Part shown: positions 33,254 to 42,792 of the stretch, in pieces | Position numbering within the stretch: position 1 is the stretch's first letter | How the letters are laid out: each line of letters begins with the position of its first letter | Assembly: GCA_944332995.1 (NCBI GenBank) | Contig: CALVKR010000009.1 | Location: 1-55,036, forward strand | Length of the DNA stretch: 55,036 nucleotides | Reading direction: 5' to 3' | Source: an uncultured Clostridia bacterium | GTDB taxonomy: Bacteria > Bacillota > Clostridia > Christensenellales > CAG-917 | Notes under the pieces: generated by a model | The model's input: only the letters and a program-made list of their open reading frames with translations | Told to the model about the DNA's origin: nothing | Database searches by the model: none | Translations under genes and position numbers: made by a program

Positions 33254-33289
33254 AAAATAAAAATCCGCCCTAAGGCGGATTTTTATTTT
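33254..33289. terminator. Terminator of the small membrane protein gene
   Basis: A 16-bp perfect stem (33254-33269 with 33274-33289) with GC-rich centre ATCCGCC/GGCGGAT and A/T-rich arms on both sides; it can work in both directions. Confidence 0.85.
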
Positions 33290-33300
33290 ACTTTCACTGC

Positions 33301-33528
33301 TTAAGCTATACGCAAAATGCTTCCTCTTACAATCATAAGAATAAGGTCAATAATCCAAAGAATGAATCCACCGCCGATAAGACGAATGATACCGAAAACA
33401 ATTCCGAGACCGCCGTCCATGATTCTTGTGATGGCTCCGAGCAACCAAGCGGTTACAGGGATAATTGCAAGAATGATACTGACAATTCTGCCTAAACCAA
33501 AGTAGTCTTTTTTAGCACCTTTTCCCAT
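33301..33528 (-). CDS. Small membrane protein, two or three helices
   Basis: 75 residues: a basic N-terminus, then hydrophobic segments (IVSIILAIIPVTAWLLGAI and a Gly-rich one, GLGIVFGIIRLIGGGFILWI, running into LILMIV). There is a clear TGGAGGT 7 nt before the ATG and a strong terminator after the stop, so this is a real single gene. The length and layout recall small stress-linked membrane proteins, but no family motif is certain. Function unknown. Confidence 0.8.
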   Translation of the reverse strand: MGKGAKKDYFGLGRIVSIILAIIPVTAWLLGAITRIMDGGLGIVFGIIRLIGGGFILWIIDLILMIVRGSILRIA

Positions 33529-33669
33529 TTTTATACCTCCATATTTTTATATTATCACAAAAAATTTAAATAGTAAATACCTATTTTAAATCTTGCCATG
33601 ATTTCATTTAATTGCAAAAGTTTAAACACCGTCAACCTTTTGCCGTGTTCTCTTGCGGGATTGCACTTG

Positions 33670-35073
33670 CTAATATCTCAGCTTGCAGTCCTTTGCCGCC
33701 TTGACCTCGTCGGGGCGGGATATGACGGCACAGTGAGGCGCCGAGTGAAGTTTATCGGGATCCGTTTTCGCCTCTTGATAAAGCCTCAGCATGACGTCTG
33801 CCGTTTCGTCGAGCATTTCCTTCGTTGCGGATTCTGTAGGCTCGAACATGAGCGCCTCGTGCACGATAAGAGGGAAATACATTGTGGGCGGATGTATGCC
33901 GTAGTCAATGAGCGACTTTGCAACGTCAATCGCACTGACGCCCGTTTCGTCTTTTAGCTTTTGCAAAGAGAGGACGAATTCGTGCATACAATATCTGTCG
34001 CTGTCCGTGTCGTAAACCTTTTGAAGCCTGCTCTTTAAATAGTTGGCGTTTAAAACGGCGCAGGTTGAAGCCTCCTTCAATCCCTTTCCTCCGAGAGTGA
34101 GGATATAACAAAGCGCCTTTACCATTACCGAGAAATTGCCGTAAAAAGCCGTCACCTTGCCCACCGAGTTTTGAGGCATTTTGAAACCGTCGTTGACGAC
34201 GGGATAAGGCAGAAACTCCTTTAGCTCCTTTGTGCAACAAACGGGACCGGAGCCGGGACCTCCGCCGCCGTGGGGCGTGGAAAACGTCTTGTGAAGATTG
34301 AAATGCACGACGTCGAATCCCATATCCTTGGGCCGTGCTATACCCATAACGGCGTTAAGGTTTGCTCCGTCGTAATAGAGCAGACCGCCGGCTTTATGGA
34401 TTATATCGGCAATTTCAACGATATTTTTTTCAAACAGTCCCAGCGTCGTCGGGTTGGTCAGCATGAGAGCCGCAGTGTCGTCGCCGACAATCTTTTTTAA
34501 CTCGTCGACGTCCACTCCCTTTTCGGAATTGGATTTTACCTCAACCACGTCAAAGCCTGCCATTGCCGCACTCGCAGGATTGGTCCCATGTGCGGAATCG
34601 GGAACGATTATCTTTTTGCGTCCGAAGTCGCCCCTCGACTCGTGATATTTTTTTATGAGAAGAAGCCCGGTAAATTCTCCGTGCGCACCTGCGGCAGGTT
34701 GAAGCGTGCAAGCGTCCATACCCGTTATTTCCTGAAGGGAATCGGCAAGCATTTTGCAAACCTTTACGCAGCCGCCCAAAGTGTCTTTGCCCTGGAGCGG
34801 ATGAATTTTGACAAATCCCTTAAAAGAGGCTACTTCCTCGTTTAACTTGGGATTGTATTTCATTGTGCACGAGCCGAGCGGATAAAAGCCGTCGTCCACG
34901 CCGAACGCAGTTTTCGACAGTTTGGTGTAGTGTCTCACCACGTTATATTCGCTGACGTCGGGAAGGTCGAGATTTTCTCTTTGCAATTCCTTTTTGAGGG
35001 AATATTTTTGGACCGTCAAGGGGCGTATATAATTTTCCGTCTGAGCGTTGTCGTATTCAAAAATCGATTTCAT
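33670..35073 (-). CDS. gcvPB: Glycine dehydrogenase (decarboxylating) subunit 2
   Basis: 467 residues from the ATG at 35071-35073 behind GGGGAGGT; the longer frame to 35232 lies inside gcvPA and is not real. This is the PLP-binding half of split P-protein: the cofactor lysine is in [18 protein letters not shown], with [13 protein letters not shown] and [10 protein letters not shown] as further active-site strands. With GcvPA it decarboxylates glycine and passes the aminomethyl group to lipoyl-GcvH. Its ATG overlaps the gcvPA stop (ATGA), giving coupled, equal synthesis. It is the last gene of the polA-lplA-lpdA-gcv train. Confidence 0.96.
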   Translation of the reverse strand: MKSIFEYDNAQTENYIRPLTVQKYSLKKELQRENLDLPDVSEYNVVRHYTKLSKTAFGVDDGFYPLGSCTMKYNPKLNEEVASFKGFVKIHPLQGKDTLGGCVKVCKMLADSLQEITGMDACTLQPAAGAHGEFTGLLLIKKYHESRGDFGRKKIIVPDSAHGTNPASAAMAGFDVVEVKSNSEKGVDVDELKKIVGDDTAALMLTNPTTLGLFEKNIVEIADIIHKAGGLLYYDGANLNAVMGIARPKDMGFDVVHFNLHKTFSTPHGGGGPGSGPVCCTKELKEFLPYPVVNDGFKMPQNSVGKVTAFYGNFSVMVKALCYILTLGGKGLKEASTCAVLNANYLKSRLQKVYDTDSDRYCMHEFVLSLQKLKDETGVSAIDVAKSLIDYGIHPPTMYFPLIVHEALMFEPTESATKEMLDETADVMLRLYQEAKTDPDKLHSAPHCAVISRPDEVKAAKDCKLRY

Positions 35074-36380
35074 TTTAATACCTCCCCTACAAGTTTTACC
35101 GCCCTGTCGAGCGCCTTGACGTCCGCCGTTTCGGTGGCGCACCAAAGCATCTCGTCGTCGGACAGACAGAGCCCCGACAGTATGCCGTTTTCGGCAAGTT
35201 TCTTTTCGATATCCTTTGCCTTGCCGCGGCACTCCGTCACGAACTCGTGGAAAAATTCGCCTTTATACTTTCTTTTAAGCCCGACATTGCCGAGCTGTTC
35301 GGCGAGATAATGAGCGTTTGACAGACACGCCTCGCCCACTTCGGTAAATCCTTTTTTGCCGAGAGTGGCAAGATATACGGCGGCAGTGAGCGCACAATGC
35401 GCCTGATTGCTGCAAATATTGCTTGACGCCCTCTCTCTCCTTATATGCTGTTCTCTTGCCTGAAGCGTCAGAACGTAACAGACGTTTCCGTCACGGTCAA
35501 CCGTTTCGCCCACTATTCTGCCCGTCAGTTTTCTCATATCCGAGCGCATACAGGTTATAAATCCGAGATAAGGACCGCCAAACGAAAGGGACATTCCAAG
35601 AGGCTGTGCCTCGCCGGTTGCCACATCCACGCCGGACTCGGCAGGAGTTTTAAGAAGCGACAGTGCCGTCGGATTGTAGCCTCCTATACTCTTTATGCCC
35701 TTACTCTTGCAAAATGCGGCAACGGAGTCGGCGTCTTCGATAAGCCCGAAATAATTGGGCTGAGCAAAATATACGCAGGCTACCGTATCGTCAGCCGCCT
35801 TTTCGAGAGCGTCCGTATCTACCAGTCCGTCTTTGGAGCTTAAAACCTCGAGAGTGAATCCCCTTGCCTCGATATACGTTTTCATGACCGCAAGCGTATC
35901 GGGATTTACGTTGTCGAAAGTTAAAACTTTAGTTTTTCTGCCTAAAAACATTAAAGCCGCTTCCGCCGCCGCCGTCGCTCCGCTGTAGTGCGAGGCGTTG
36001 GAAACTTCCATACCGGTAAGACGGCACATAAAGGTCTGATATTCAAAAATGCTTCTTAAGATGCCCTGCGAGATTTCCGCCTGATACGGCGTATAAGCGG
36101 TGACGAATTCCGAGCGTGAAACGAGAGCCTTGACGGGCGACGGGATATAGTGGCTATATGCGCCCGCTCCTCTTAGGACGGTGTCGAAAACTTTGTTTTC
36201 GTTTGCGACGCTCTCCATAAAATCGAAAACTTCCTGTTGGCTCATTCCGTCCGGAAGATTTAAAGGTTTGGCTTTTATTTTGCCGGGGATATCTTTAAAA
36301 AGCTCGTCGGCGGACTTTACGCCGATAGTTTCGAGCATTTCCTTTTTATCTTTTTCGGATAAAGAGATATAGTTTGACAT
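35070..36380 (-). CDS. gcvPA: Glycine dehydrogenase (decarboxylating) subunit 1
   Basis: 436 residues, the usual size for the N-terminal half of split P-protein. Recognisable blocks are [48 protein letters not shown] and [20 protein letters not shown], each standard for GcvPA. It has no PLP lysine of its own and works as a heterotetramer with GcvPB. It starts 53 nt after gcvH and overlaps gcvPB by 4 nt. Confidence 0.96.
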   Translation of the reverse strand: MSNYISLSEKDKKEMLETIGVKSADELFKDIPGKIKAKPLNLPDGMSQQEVFDFMESVANENKVFDTVLRGAGAYSHYIPSPVKALVSRSEFVTAYTPYQAEISQGILRSIFEYQTFMCRLTGMEVSNASHYSGATAAAEAALMFLGRKTKVLTFDNVNPDTLAVMKTYIEARGFTLEVLSSKDGLVDTDALEKAADDTVACVYFAQPNYFGLIEDADSVAAFCKSKGIKSIGGYNPTALSLLKTPAESGVDVATGEAQPLGMSLSFGGPYLGFITCMRSDMRKLTGRIVGETVDRDGNVCYVLTLQAREQHIRRERASSNICSNQAHCALTAAVYLATLGKKGFTEVGEACLSNAHYLAEQLGNVGLKRKYKGEFFHEFVTECRGKAKDIEKKLAENGILSGLCLSDDEMLWCATETADVKALDRAVKLVGEVLK

Positions 36381-36432
36381 TTTTCCTCCAAAAGCAAAAG
36401 TAGCCCGAGAAAGGGCTACAACATAATATAAA

Positions 36433-36801
36433 TTAAAGTGTTGCTATATACTTGAGATATTTTTCTTCGGACATGAGGTCAGTCGGGATGGAGCCTCTGA
36501 TTTCCGCTTCGCAGATCCAATTCTTTTTAGGGTCCTCGTTTAAAAGTTCGGGTCTGCCGTCAAGCTCGAGATTGACTTTGGTGATTATGCCGTCGCACGG
36601 TCCCAAAATATCTGACGCCGCCTTGACCGATTCGACTGCGGCGAAAACTTCGCCCTTGGAAAAGGTCTGTCCCATTTCGGGAAGATTGACGTAAACGATG
36701 TCGCCGAGCTGTTTTTGCGCATAATCGGAAATACCAACTTGCACGGTTTTTCCCGATCCGATACAGATATACTCATGAGTTTTGGTATAAAGATATCTCA
36801 T
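36433..36801 (-). CDS. gcvH: Glycine cleavage system H protein
   Basis: 122 residues, typical size. The lipoylated lysine is Lys60 in AAVESVKAASDI. H protein carries the aminomethyl intermediate between P, T and L proteins on its swinging lipoyl arm. The start has GAGG 5 nt upstream. It is the target of the lipoate ligase encoded four genes upstream. The 169-bp gap to gcvT is the widest break in the train and could hold a secondary promoter, but I see no convincing one and no riboswitch. Confidence 0.97.
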   Translation of the reverse strand: MRYLYTKTHEYICIGSGKTVQVGISDYAQKQLGDIVYVNLPEMGQTFSKGEVFAAVESVKAASDILGPCDGIITKVNLELDGRPELLNEDPKKNWICEAEIRGSIPTDLMSEEKYLKYIATL

Positions 36802-36970
36802 AATTACCTCGCTTGGTTTTATTGTTTATATTTTAACATTTATTTTTTAAAATTGCTACCGTTTAGCTCATTTATTTAAACAAATTTAGTTTGCCGGTCA
36901 AGTTCGGCGTTTTCTATCCCTTGCCGCACGTTACCGCTCTGCCGGCAGAATACGCCTGCCTTTTGAGGCT

Positions 36971-38041
36971 TTATTTTGCCCTTTTATAAAATGGCAACGG
37001 CGTGACGAAAAGTGCCACTCTTCTGCCTCTGACGTCCGCCTCGAGATTTTTATCGACGGCGTCCGCTTTAATCCTAAGCATACACACCGCCTTTTTGAGC
37101 GTGGGCGCAAAAGTGCCGGACGTGACTGTACCCACCTTCTCGTCGCCGACGTATACGTCCGAGTGTTCTCTCACAATTCCCTTTAGCGCAAACGCTCCCA
37201 CTCTGACGTATTCTTTTTTGCAATTCAAAATTGCCTCTTTGCCCACAAAATTTTCCTTGCCGAGTTTTATGGCAAAATCCAGACCGACTTCCGCAACGGG
37301 GATATCTTCGCCGAGTTCGTGACCGTAAAGCGGCATTGCCGCCTCGAGACGGAGAGTGTCCCTTGCTCCTAATCCGCAGGGCATGATATTAAATTCTTTG
37401 CCTGCATTAAGCATCATTTCATACGCTGTTTCGGCGTCGGCGTTTTTGACGTAAATTTCAAAACCGTCCTCGCCCGTGTAACCCGTCCTCGAAACGAGGG
37501 AGTTTATACCGCCGAAATCGACGTTGTCGATAAACGAATAATATTTTTTAGGGATAAACTCGTCGGCTATTATCTTTTTGAGTACCGCCTCGCCCATAGG
37601 TCCCTGTATCGCTATCTGCGCCACCTTATCGGATATGTTTTCAAATTTATAGTCGCCGCTCGGCAAGTGAGTTTCAAACCACTTGGCGTCCTTAGCCGTG
37701 TTAGACGCATTTACGACAATCAAAAAATCTTCTGCGTTTTTGTGGTAAATCAAAATATCGTCTACCGCTCCGCCCTTTTCGTTGGGCAAAAGGCTGTAAC
37801 GCACCTGACCGTCATACATACCTCTTATGTCGTTGGTGACTATGGCGTTTAGGGCGCTTTCGGCGTCCTTACCCTTTACAGTCAGTTCTCCCATATGCGA
37901 AACGTCGAAAAGTCCCACCCTTTCACGGACGCATTTATGCTCTTCCAAAATCGAGCCGTAGTCGACGGGAAGCTCAAAGCCTGCAAAATCGACTATGTTT
38001 CCGTTAAGTTTTACGTGCATTTGATAAAGCGGTGTTTTCAT
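36971..38041 (-). CDS. gcvT: Aminomethyltransferase (glycine cleavage T protein)
   Basis: 356 residues from the ATG behind AGAGGT; the track start seven codons earlier lies inside lpdA. Typical blocks are FAGFELPVDYG, LFDVSHMGE, SRTGYTGEDGFEIY, LGARDTLRLEAAMPLYGHEL. It moves the methylene group from lipoyl-GcvH to tetrahydrofolate and releases ammonia. Its ATG lies one base after the lpdA stop, so the two are coupled. Confidence 0.96.
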   Translation of the reverse strand: MKTPLYQMHVKLNGNIVDFAGFELPVDYGSILEEHKCVRERVGLFDVSHMGELTVKGKDAESALNAIVTNDIRGMYDGQVRYSLLPNEKGGAVDDILIYHKNAEDFLIVVNASNTAKDAKWFETHLPSGDYKFENISDKVAQIAIQGPMGEAVLKKIIADEFIPKKYYSFIDNVDFGGINSLVSRTGYTGEDGFEIYVKNADAETAYEMMLNAGKEFNIMPCGLGARDTLRLEAAMPLYGHELGEDIPVAEVGLDFAIKLGKENFVGKEAILNCKKEYVRVGAFALKGIVREHSDVYVGDEKVGTVTSGTFAPTLKKAVCMLRIKADAVDKNLEADVRGRRVALFVTPLPFYKRAK

Positions 38042-38042
38042 A

Positions 38043-39341
38043 TTACCTCTTGTGTGTGGCAAGTCCCGTAAAATCCCAGACGGCTTCGCTTACCGATTCG
38101 CTGACCGTAGGGTGCGGATGAATGACCTTTGCCACGTCCTCAATTTTTAATTTATTCGCAATCGCCACGGCAAGCTCGGAAATAAGCTCGGTAGCGTTGT
38201 CGCAAAAGAGTTCGGCGCCGACTAAAACTTTGCCGTCGGCATAAAGTTTGACAAAACCTCTTGAGTAGCCTTCGATGATACTCTTGGCATTGCCTCCCGT
38301 CATAAACTTTGATATGCTTTCCCCTTCCGTCTTCCCGACGGATGCAATCTGCGGATAGGTATACACGCAGGACGGCACGACGGAAAGGTCTACCGACTGC
38401 CTGTTGCCTAAAATGACGTCGACAACGTTCACGCCCTCCGCAGAAGCGTAGTGCGCAAGCTGACACTTGCCGGTTACGTCGCCTATGGCGTATACGTTTC
38501 CGGCGCTCGTTTTAAAATTGCTATCCGCCTTTATAAAGCCCCTTTCAAGCTCGATATTCAGGTTGCCTAGTCCGTCAAGACACGCCGCTCTTCCTACGGC
38601 GCATATAGCGTTGTCGCACTCTATTCTCTCGCCTCCTGACAGTTCGACGAAGCCGTCGCCGATTTTCGTTGCCGTGACGCCCGTCTTAAACGTGACGCCC
38701 TTTTGCCTTAAAAGAGAAGCAATCTGCGTGGAAATTTCTTTAGAAAACATCGGCAAAACTCTGTCCGTTCCCTCAACTACGGTGACCGTTTTTCCCGTGT
38801 ACGAAAAATAGGTGGCAAACTCCATACCTATGACGCCGCCGCCTATTATGACGAGTCTGTCGCCTTCAGGCTCGGCGGCGAAAACGTCGTCGGAATTGAG
38901 AGCCTTTTTAATGCCTTCGATTTTCGGCATAAAAGGCTTTGAGCCTGTGGCAATGACCAAATTTTTATATTCTATCTTCTGTCCGTCCGCCATGACGTAA
39001 CCGTCGAAGACCTCGGCGTCGCATTTGAAAATATCGGCGCCCTTTAAAAGCGATTCGACGCCTGATGACAGCTTTTGAGAAATCTCGTTTTTTCTGAGGT
39101 AAACTTTTGAGCTGTCGAATGCTATATCCCCCGTTATTCCCAGCTCGTCGAAGGACAGCCTTTCGTCGTATACCTTTGCCGAATGAAGCAGCGTTTTCAT
39201 GGGAATACAGCCTCGGTTAAGGCAGGTTCCGCCCGCCCTGTCACGCTCGACGACGGCAACTTTGAGCCCCTGTTTTATCGCCCTGACTCCTGCCGTGTAT
39301 CCTGCCGGACCTAACCCGATTATGACTAAATCGTAAATCAT
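38043..39341 (-). CDS. lpdA: Dihydrolipoyl dehydrogenase (L protein)
   Basis: 432 residues, slightly shorter than the usual 460-475. FAD-binding GLGPAGYTAG at the N-terminus, redox-active disulfide GGTCLNRGCIPMK, NAD-binding IIGGGVIGMEFA, a second FAD site YAIGDVTGKCQLAH, and the C-terminal catalytic His in HPHPTVSE. It reoxidises the dihydrolipoyl arm of GcvH with NAD+. Because no 2-oxoacid dehydrogenase E2 is nearby and it sits among gcv genes, it most likely serves the glycine cleavage system. Start overlaps lplA by ATGA. Confidence 0.95.
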   Translation of the reverse strand: MIYDLVIIGLGPAGYTAGVRAIKQGLKVAVVERDRAGGTCLNRGCIPMKTLLHSAKVYDERLSFDELGITGDIAFDSSKVYLRKNEISQKLSSGVESLLKGADIFKCDAEVFDGYVMADGQKIEYKNLVIATGSKPFMPKIEGIKKALNSDDVFAAEPEGDRLVIIGGGVIGMEFATYFSYTGKTVTVVEGTDRVLPMFSKEISTQIASLLRQKGVTFKTGVTATKIGDGFVELSGGERIECDNAICAVGRAACLDGLGNLNIELERGFIKADSNFKTSAGNVYAIGDVTGKCQLAHYASAEGVNVVDVILGNRQSVDLSVVPSCVYTYPQIASVGKTEGESISKFMTGGNAKSIIEGYSRGFVKLYADGKVLVGAELFCDNATELISELAVAIANKLKIEDVAKVIHPHPTVSESVSEAVWDFTGLATHKR

Positions 39342-40240
39342 ATTATAAACTCTCCCCCGTCGTATTTTGCGCCAATAAGGCTATGCTCGAATTTTTCCAC
39401 TGCGACTGAATCCAGACTGTCGGAATAAACTTTGGCAAAAATGACCCTGCCGTCGGATACGTTTGCCCTTATATCGAGAACGCCCAAAGGCGAATCGTAA
39501 ACTGCCCTTACATTATAACACTGCTTGTCGCCCAAAATCCATACCTTATCCGAAAATACTTTTTCTCTCTCGGCAACGTCGTCGGCATAGTCGTTTATAT
39601 CCAAAACGGAAAGCTCCGCTATTTTATATTCCTCTTTAAAGGCGTCAACCAAAGCACCCTTCAGCCTTTCGGCGTCGATATCCGCCATCTCTGTCAGATT
39701 GACGACTCTCGATTCTACCGATTTTACTCCCTTTTTGCTCAGTTTGACGGCGTTTGGCGTCAGATATTTTTTTATCTTTTCCGTATCGACGTCAATGAGT
39801 AAAGTGCCGTGGTGGAGTTTTTTGCCCTCGTGAAAGTAAAATGCGTTGCCCGAAATTTTTCTGCCCGACACTTCCACGTCGTTTCTTCCGCTAAGGCTTG
39901 CCTGTATCCCGAAAGATTTTAAAGCGTCGGTCACCACTTTCATTTGTTTTAACAGGTCATAATATTTTACCGGCGCTATAAAGGTGAAATTTAAATTCCC
40001 CCTGTCGTGATATACCGCACCGCCCCCCGATATCCTGCGAGCCACCTTTCCGCCGTCCGCTATAAAGGCGTTGTAGTCGCATTCGGACAGAGCGTCCTGA
40101 TGTTTGCCTATGACTACTGCATTTTCATTTTGCCAGAGGTAAAAAACAACCTCGTCGCCGGACAAATCGAACAACGTTTTTTCTATCGCCTGATTGCGAT
40201 ATACATCAAAAGAGTCGCTATAAGTGACGGTGAGTTTCAT
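39338..40240 (-). CDS. lplA: Lipoate-protein ligase
   Basis: 300 residues from the ATG that overlaps the polA stop (ATGA); the frame upstream of it is inside polA. The lipoyl-adenylate site is RRISGGGAVYHDRGNLNF, followed by GRNDVEVSGRKISGNAFY and the small C-terminal accessory domain (about 235-300). It activates lipoate with ATP and attaches it to the lysine of GcvH. Co-expression with gcvH and lpdA fits this directly. An octanoyltransferase (LipM-type) role is less likely since the C-terminal domain is present. Confidence 0.94.
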   Translation of the reverse strand: MKLTVTYSDSFDVYRNQAIEKTLFDLSGDEVVFYLWQNENAVVIGKHQDALSECDYNAFIADGGKVARRISGGGAVYHDRGNLNFTFIAPVKYYDLLKQMKVVTDALKSFGIQASLSGRNDVEVSGRKISGNAFYFHEGKKLHHGTLLIDVDTEKIKKYLTPNAVKLSKKGVKSVESRVVNLTEMADIDAERLKGALVDAFKEEYKIAELSVLDINDYADDVAEREKVFSDKVWILGDKQCYNVRAVYDSPLGVLDIRANVSDGRVIFAKVYSDSLDSVAVEKFEHSLIGAKYDGGEFII

Positions 40241-42717
40241 TCTATCTCGCCCCAATTGTTGCCGTATGCGGCGTCGACGACGAGCGGAACGGAAAGTTTT
40301 ACCACGTTTTCCATTTCTTCTTTTACGATTTTAGTAACTTTTTCAAGCTCGTCAAGCGAAACCTCGAACAACAGTTCGTCGTGTATCTGCAACAGCATTT
40401 TGGATTTGTATCCGCTCAGTTTTTCCTCTATGTTTATCATGGCAAGTTTTACTATATCCGCCGCACTGCCCTGAAGCGGAGTGTTCATCGCCATTCTCGC
40501 ACTTTGCTGAGCAAGGTTGAAATTTTTTGCGTTTATGTCGGCAAGATATCTTCTGCGCTTGAGCAAGGTGGAAACATATCCGTTTTGCTTGGCAAACGAT
40601 ACGTTTTTGTCAAGATATTCTTTTACCGTCTTATAATTATCGAAATAGGAATCGATATAAGACTTTGCCATATACCTCGGTATAGAAAGATTTTGCGCCA
40701 GACCGAAATCGCTGATGCCGTAAACTATGCCGAAGTTTACCGCCTTTGCACTCTTTCTCAGCTCGGGGGTGACCGCCTCGGCGGGAACGCCGAACACCTT
40801 TGAAGCCGTCTGCGTGTGGATATCGTCGCCTCGCCTGAACGCATCGATAAGTTTTTCGTCGCCGCTGAAATGAGCGAGGAGCCTTAGCTCTATCTGTGAA
40901 TAGTCGCAAGACAGCAACACCGCCCCATCCGACGCCACAAAGGCACTCTTGATTTTTTTTGCGTCCTTGCCCTTTACGGGGATATTCTGAAGATTGGGAT
41001 TCGTCGACGAAAGCCTGCCCGTCGTCGTTATCGTCTGATTGAATTCCGTGTGCACCCTGCCGTCTTTTATCATGGCTTTAAGCCCCGTGACGTAGGTGGA
41101 CAGCAATTTTGCCACTCTGCGGTAGTCCAAAATGAGCGTCGCCACCGGGTGGTCTATCTGCGACAAGACCTCCTCGTCCACGCTGTATCCGCCCGAGTGA
41201 TTTTTTTTGCCGTGCTTTAAATTTAAAGTTTCGAAAAGAAGCGTAGCAATCTGCTTGGGCGAAGATATATTGACGCTTTCACCCGCATACTCTTTTATCT
41301 CGTCGGAAATTTTGGCAAGCTCGACGGTATACTCTTTTTCAAGACTGTCGAGCGTATCGGAATTTACCGCAATACCTCTTGACTGCATTTTTGCAAGCAC
41401 CTTCGACAGCTTTAATTCCACGTCCAAAGTGCCCTGCATATCCTGCTCGTTTAATATCTTTTGCTGAGCCTCGTAAAGGCGGAAATAGCTTGCGGCGTTA
41501 TATGGAAGACCGTGCGCTTCCAAGACCTTGACAACGGATTTAACCGTTTCCGAACCGCTCGCAAGGTGCTCGGCAATCAATACGTCGTAAAAATCGTCAA
41601 AGTTTAAATCGTGTTCGACTATCGCCGATTTTGCGTCGGCAATCAAAACTTTGCCCTTTATCTTTTTTAATTTTTCTAAAGCCTCGTCAAAGGAAAGCCC
41701 GTCTGAAAATAAATCTTCTTTGAGTTTTAAAACATATTCTTTTTGTCCGTCAAAAGAGAGCTTGAGCTCGTCGTCCAATATCAACGCTATTTTGTCAAAT
41801 TTTTGTGACAGAAGTTTTTCAAATTCTTCCGATGAAATTTCCTCGCTGCCAAGTTGTGCCACGGTCGGCTCGATGTCGAGTTTTTTGACAATGGAATTGA
41901 GTTCGAGCTCGGACAAATATTCAATAAGCTGAGGCGAATAGTTTTTGTTAAGTTTGATATCTTCCAAAGAAATATCGACGGGAACGTCTTTCACAATAGT
42001 CGCCAGCTTTTTTGACAGATATGCGCTGTCTTTACCTGCCCTTATCTTTTCGCCTATCTTGCCGCTTATCTCGTCGGCGTGCTCGAACACTCCGTCAAGA
42101 CTGCCATACTGCTTCAAAAGAGAAAGCGCCGTCTTTTCTCCCACGCCGCTTATGCCGGGGATATTATCCGACGAATCGCCCATGAGCGCCTTGAAATCGA
42201 TAAATTGGTCGGTGCTTATAAAGCCCATACCTTTAAGATAAGTTTCGTCTACTATCTCGACGTTAGTTACGCCCACTTTAGTCCATATCACTTTCGTCGT
42301 CGGAGACACAAGCTGAAAGCTGTCGCGGTCGCCCGTAACTATGAACGTGGGCTCGTCAAAACGGCAGGCGAGCGTTCCTATGATATCGTCCGCCTCGAAG
42401 CCCGGTTTTTCTATGACCTTGACCTTCATTAAGTCGAGAATTTTTTTTATCGGCTCAAACTGCATGGCAAGCTCGGGATCCATGGGTTTTCTCGTCCCCT
42501 TATATTCGGCAAACATCTCGTGACGGAAAGTTTTGGCTTTGGCGTCAAAGACTGCCGCTATATGCGTGGGTTGCTCCTGCTCGACAAGTCTCAAAAAAAT
42601 GTTTAAAAAACCGAAAATCGCTCCCGTATATTGCCCGCTTTTGGCAGCGAGATTCGGGAGCGCGTGATATGCACGGTGAAGTATGCTGTTTGAATCTATA
42701 AGTAGAATTTTATTCAT
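40237..42717 (-). CDS. polA: DNA polymerase I
   Basis: 826 residues from the ATG that begins MNKILLIDSNSILHRAYHAL, the usual start of the family; an in-frame ATG 18 codons earlier is possible, and neither has a strong ribosome site. The N-terminal 5'-3' exonuclease is intact (GDRDSFQL, LMGDSSDNIPG). The middle 3'-5' exonuclease domain is short and lacks the acidic catalytic residues, so no proofreading is expected. The polymerase has motif A CDYSQIELRLLAH, motif B RKSAKAVNFGIVYG and motif C IHDELLFEV. It fills gaps and removes RNA primers. Its stop overlaps lplA by 4 nt. Confidence 0.96.
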   Translation of the reverse strand: MNKILLIDSNSILHRAYHALPNLAAKSGQYTGAIFGFLNIFLRLVEQEQPTHIAAVFDAKAKTFRHEMFAEYKGTRKPMDPELAMQFEPIKKILDLMKVKVIEKPGFEADDIIGTLACRFDEPTFIVTGDRDSFQLVSPTTKVIWTKVGVTNVEIVDETYLKGMGFISTDQFIDFKALMGDSSDNIPGISGVGEKTALSLLKQYGSLDGVFEHADEISGKIGEKIRAGKDSAYLSKKLATIVKDVPVDISLEDIKLNKNYSPQLIEYLSELELNSIVKKLDIEPTVAQLGSEEISSEEFEKLLSQKFDKIALILDDELKLSFDGQKEYVLKLKEDLFSDGLSFDEALEKLKKIKGKVLIADAKSAIVEHDLNFDDFYDVLIAEHLASGSETVKSVVKVLEAHGLPYNAASYFRLYEAQQKILNEQDMQGTLDVELKLSKVLAKMQSRGIAVNSDTLDSLEKEYTVELAKISDEIKEYAGESVNISSPKQIATLLFETLNLKHGKKNHSGGYSVDEEVLSQIDHPVATLILDYRRVAKLLSTYVTGLKAMIKDGRVHTEFNQTITTTGRLSSTNPNLQNIPVKGKDAKKIKSAFVASDGAVLLSCDYSQIELRLLAHFSGDEKLIDAFRRGDDIHTQTASKVFGVPAEAVTPELRKSAKAVNFGIVYGISDFGLAQNLSIPRYMAKSYIDSYFDNYKTVKEYLDKNVSFAKQNGYVSTLLKRRRYLADINAKNFNLAQQSARMAMNTPLQGSAADIVKLAMINIEEKLSGYKSKMLLQIHDELLFEVSLDELEKVTKIVKEEMENVVKLSVPLVVDAAYGNNWGEIE

Positions 42718-42792
42718 AATCAAGCTGAGTGTTTTGCCGTCACATTCGAGACGGCCGATAACGGACGGCATCTTGCGTCGGATAAAAGAAAA

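Noticed and set aside
36802..36970. Possible glycine riboswitch before gcvH
   Set aside because: The gap is short and AT-rich near gcvH, without the paired GG-rich aptamer stems of glycine riboswitches.
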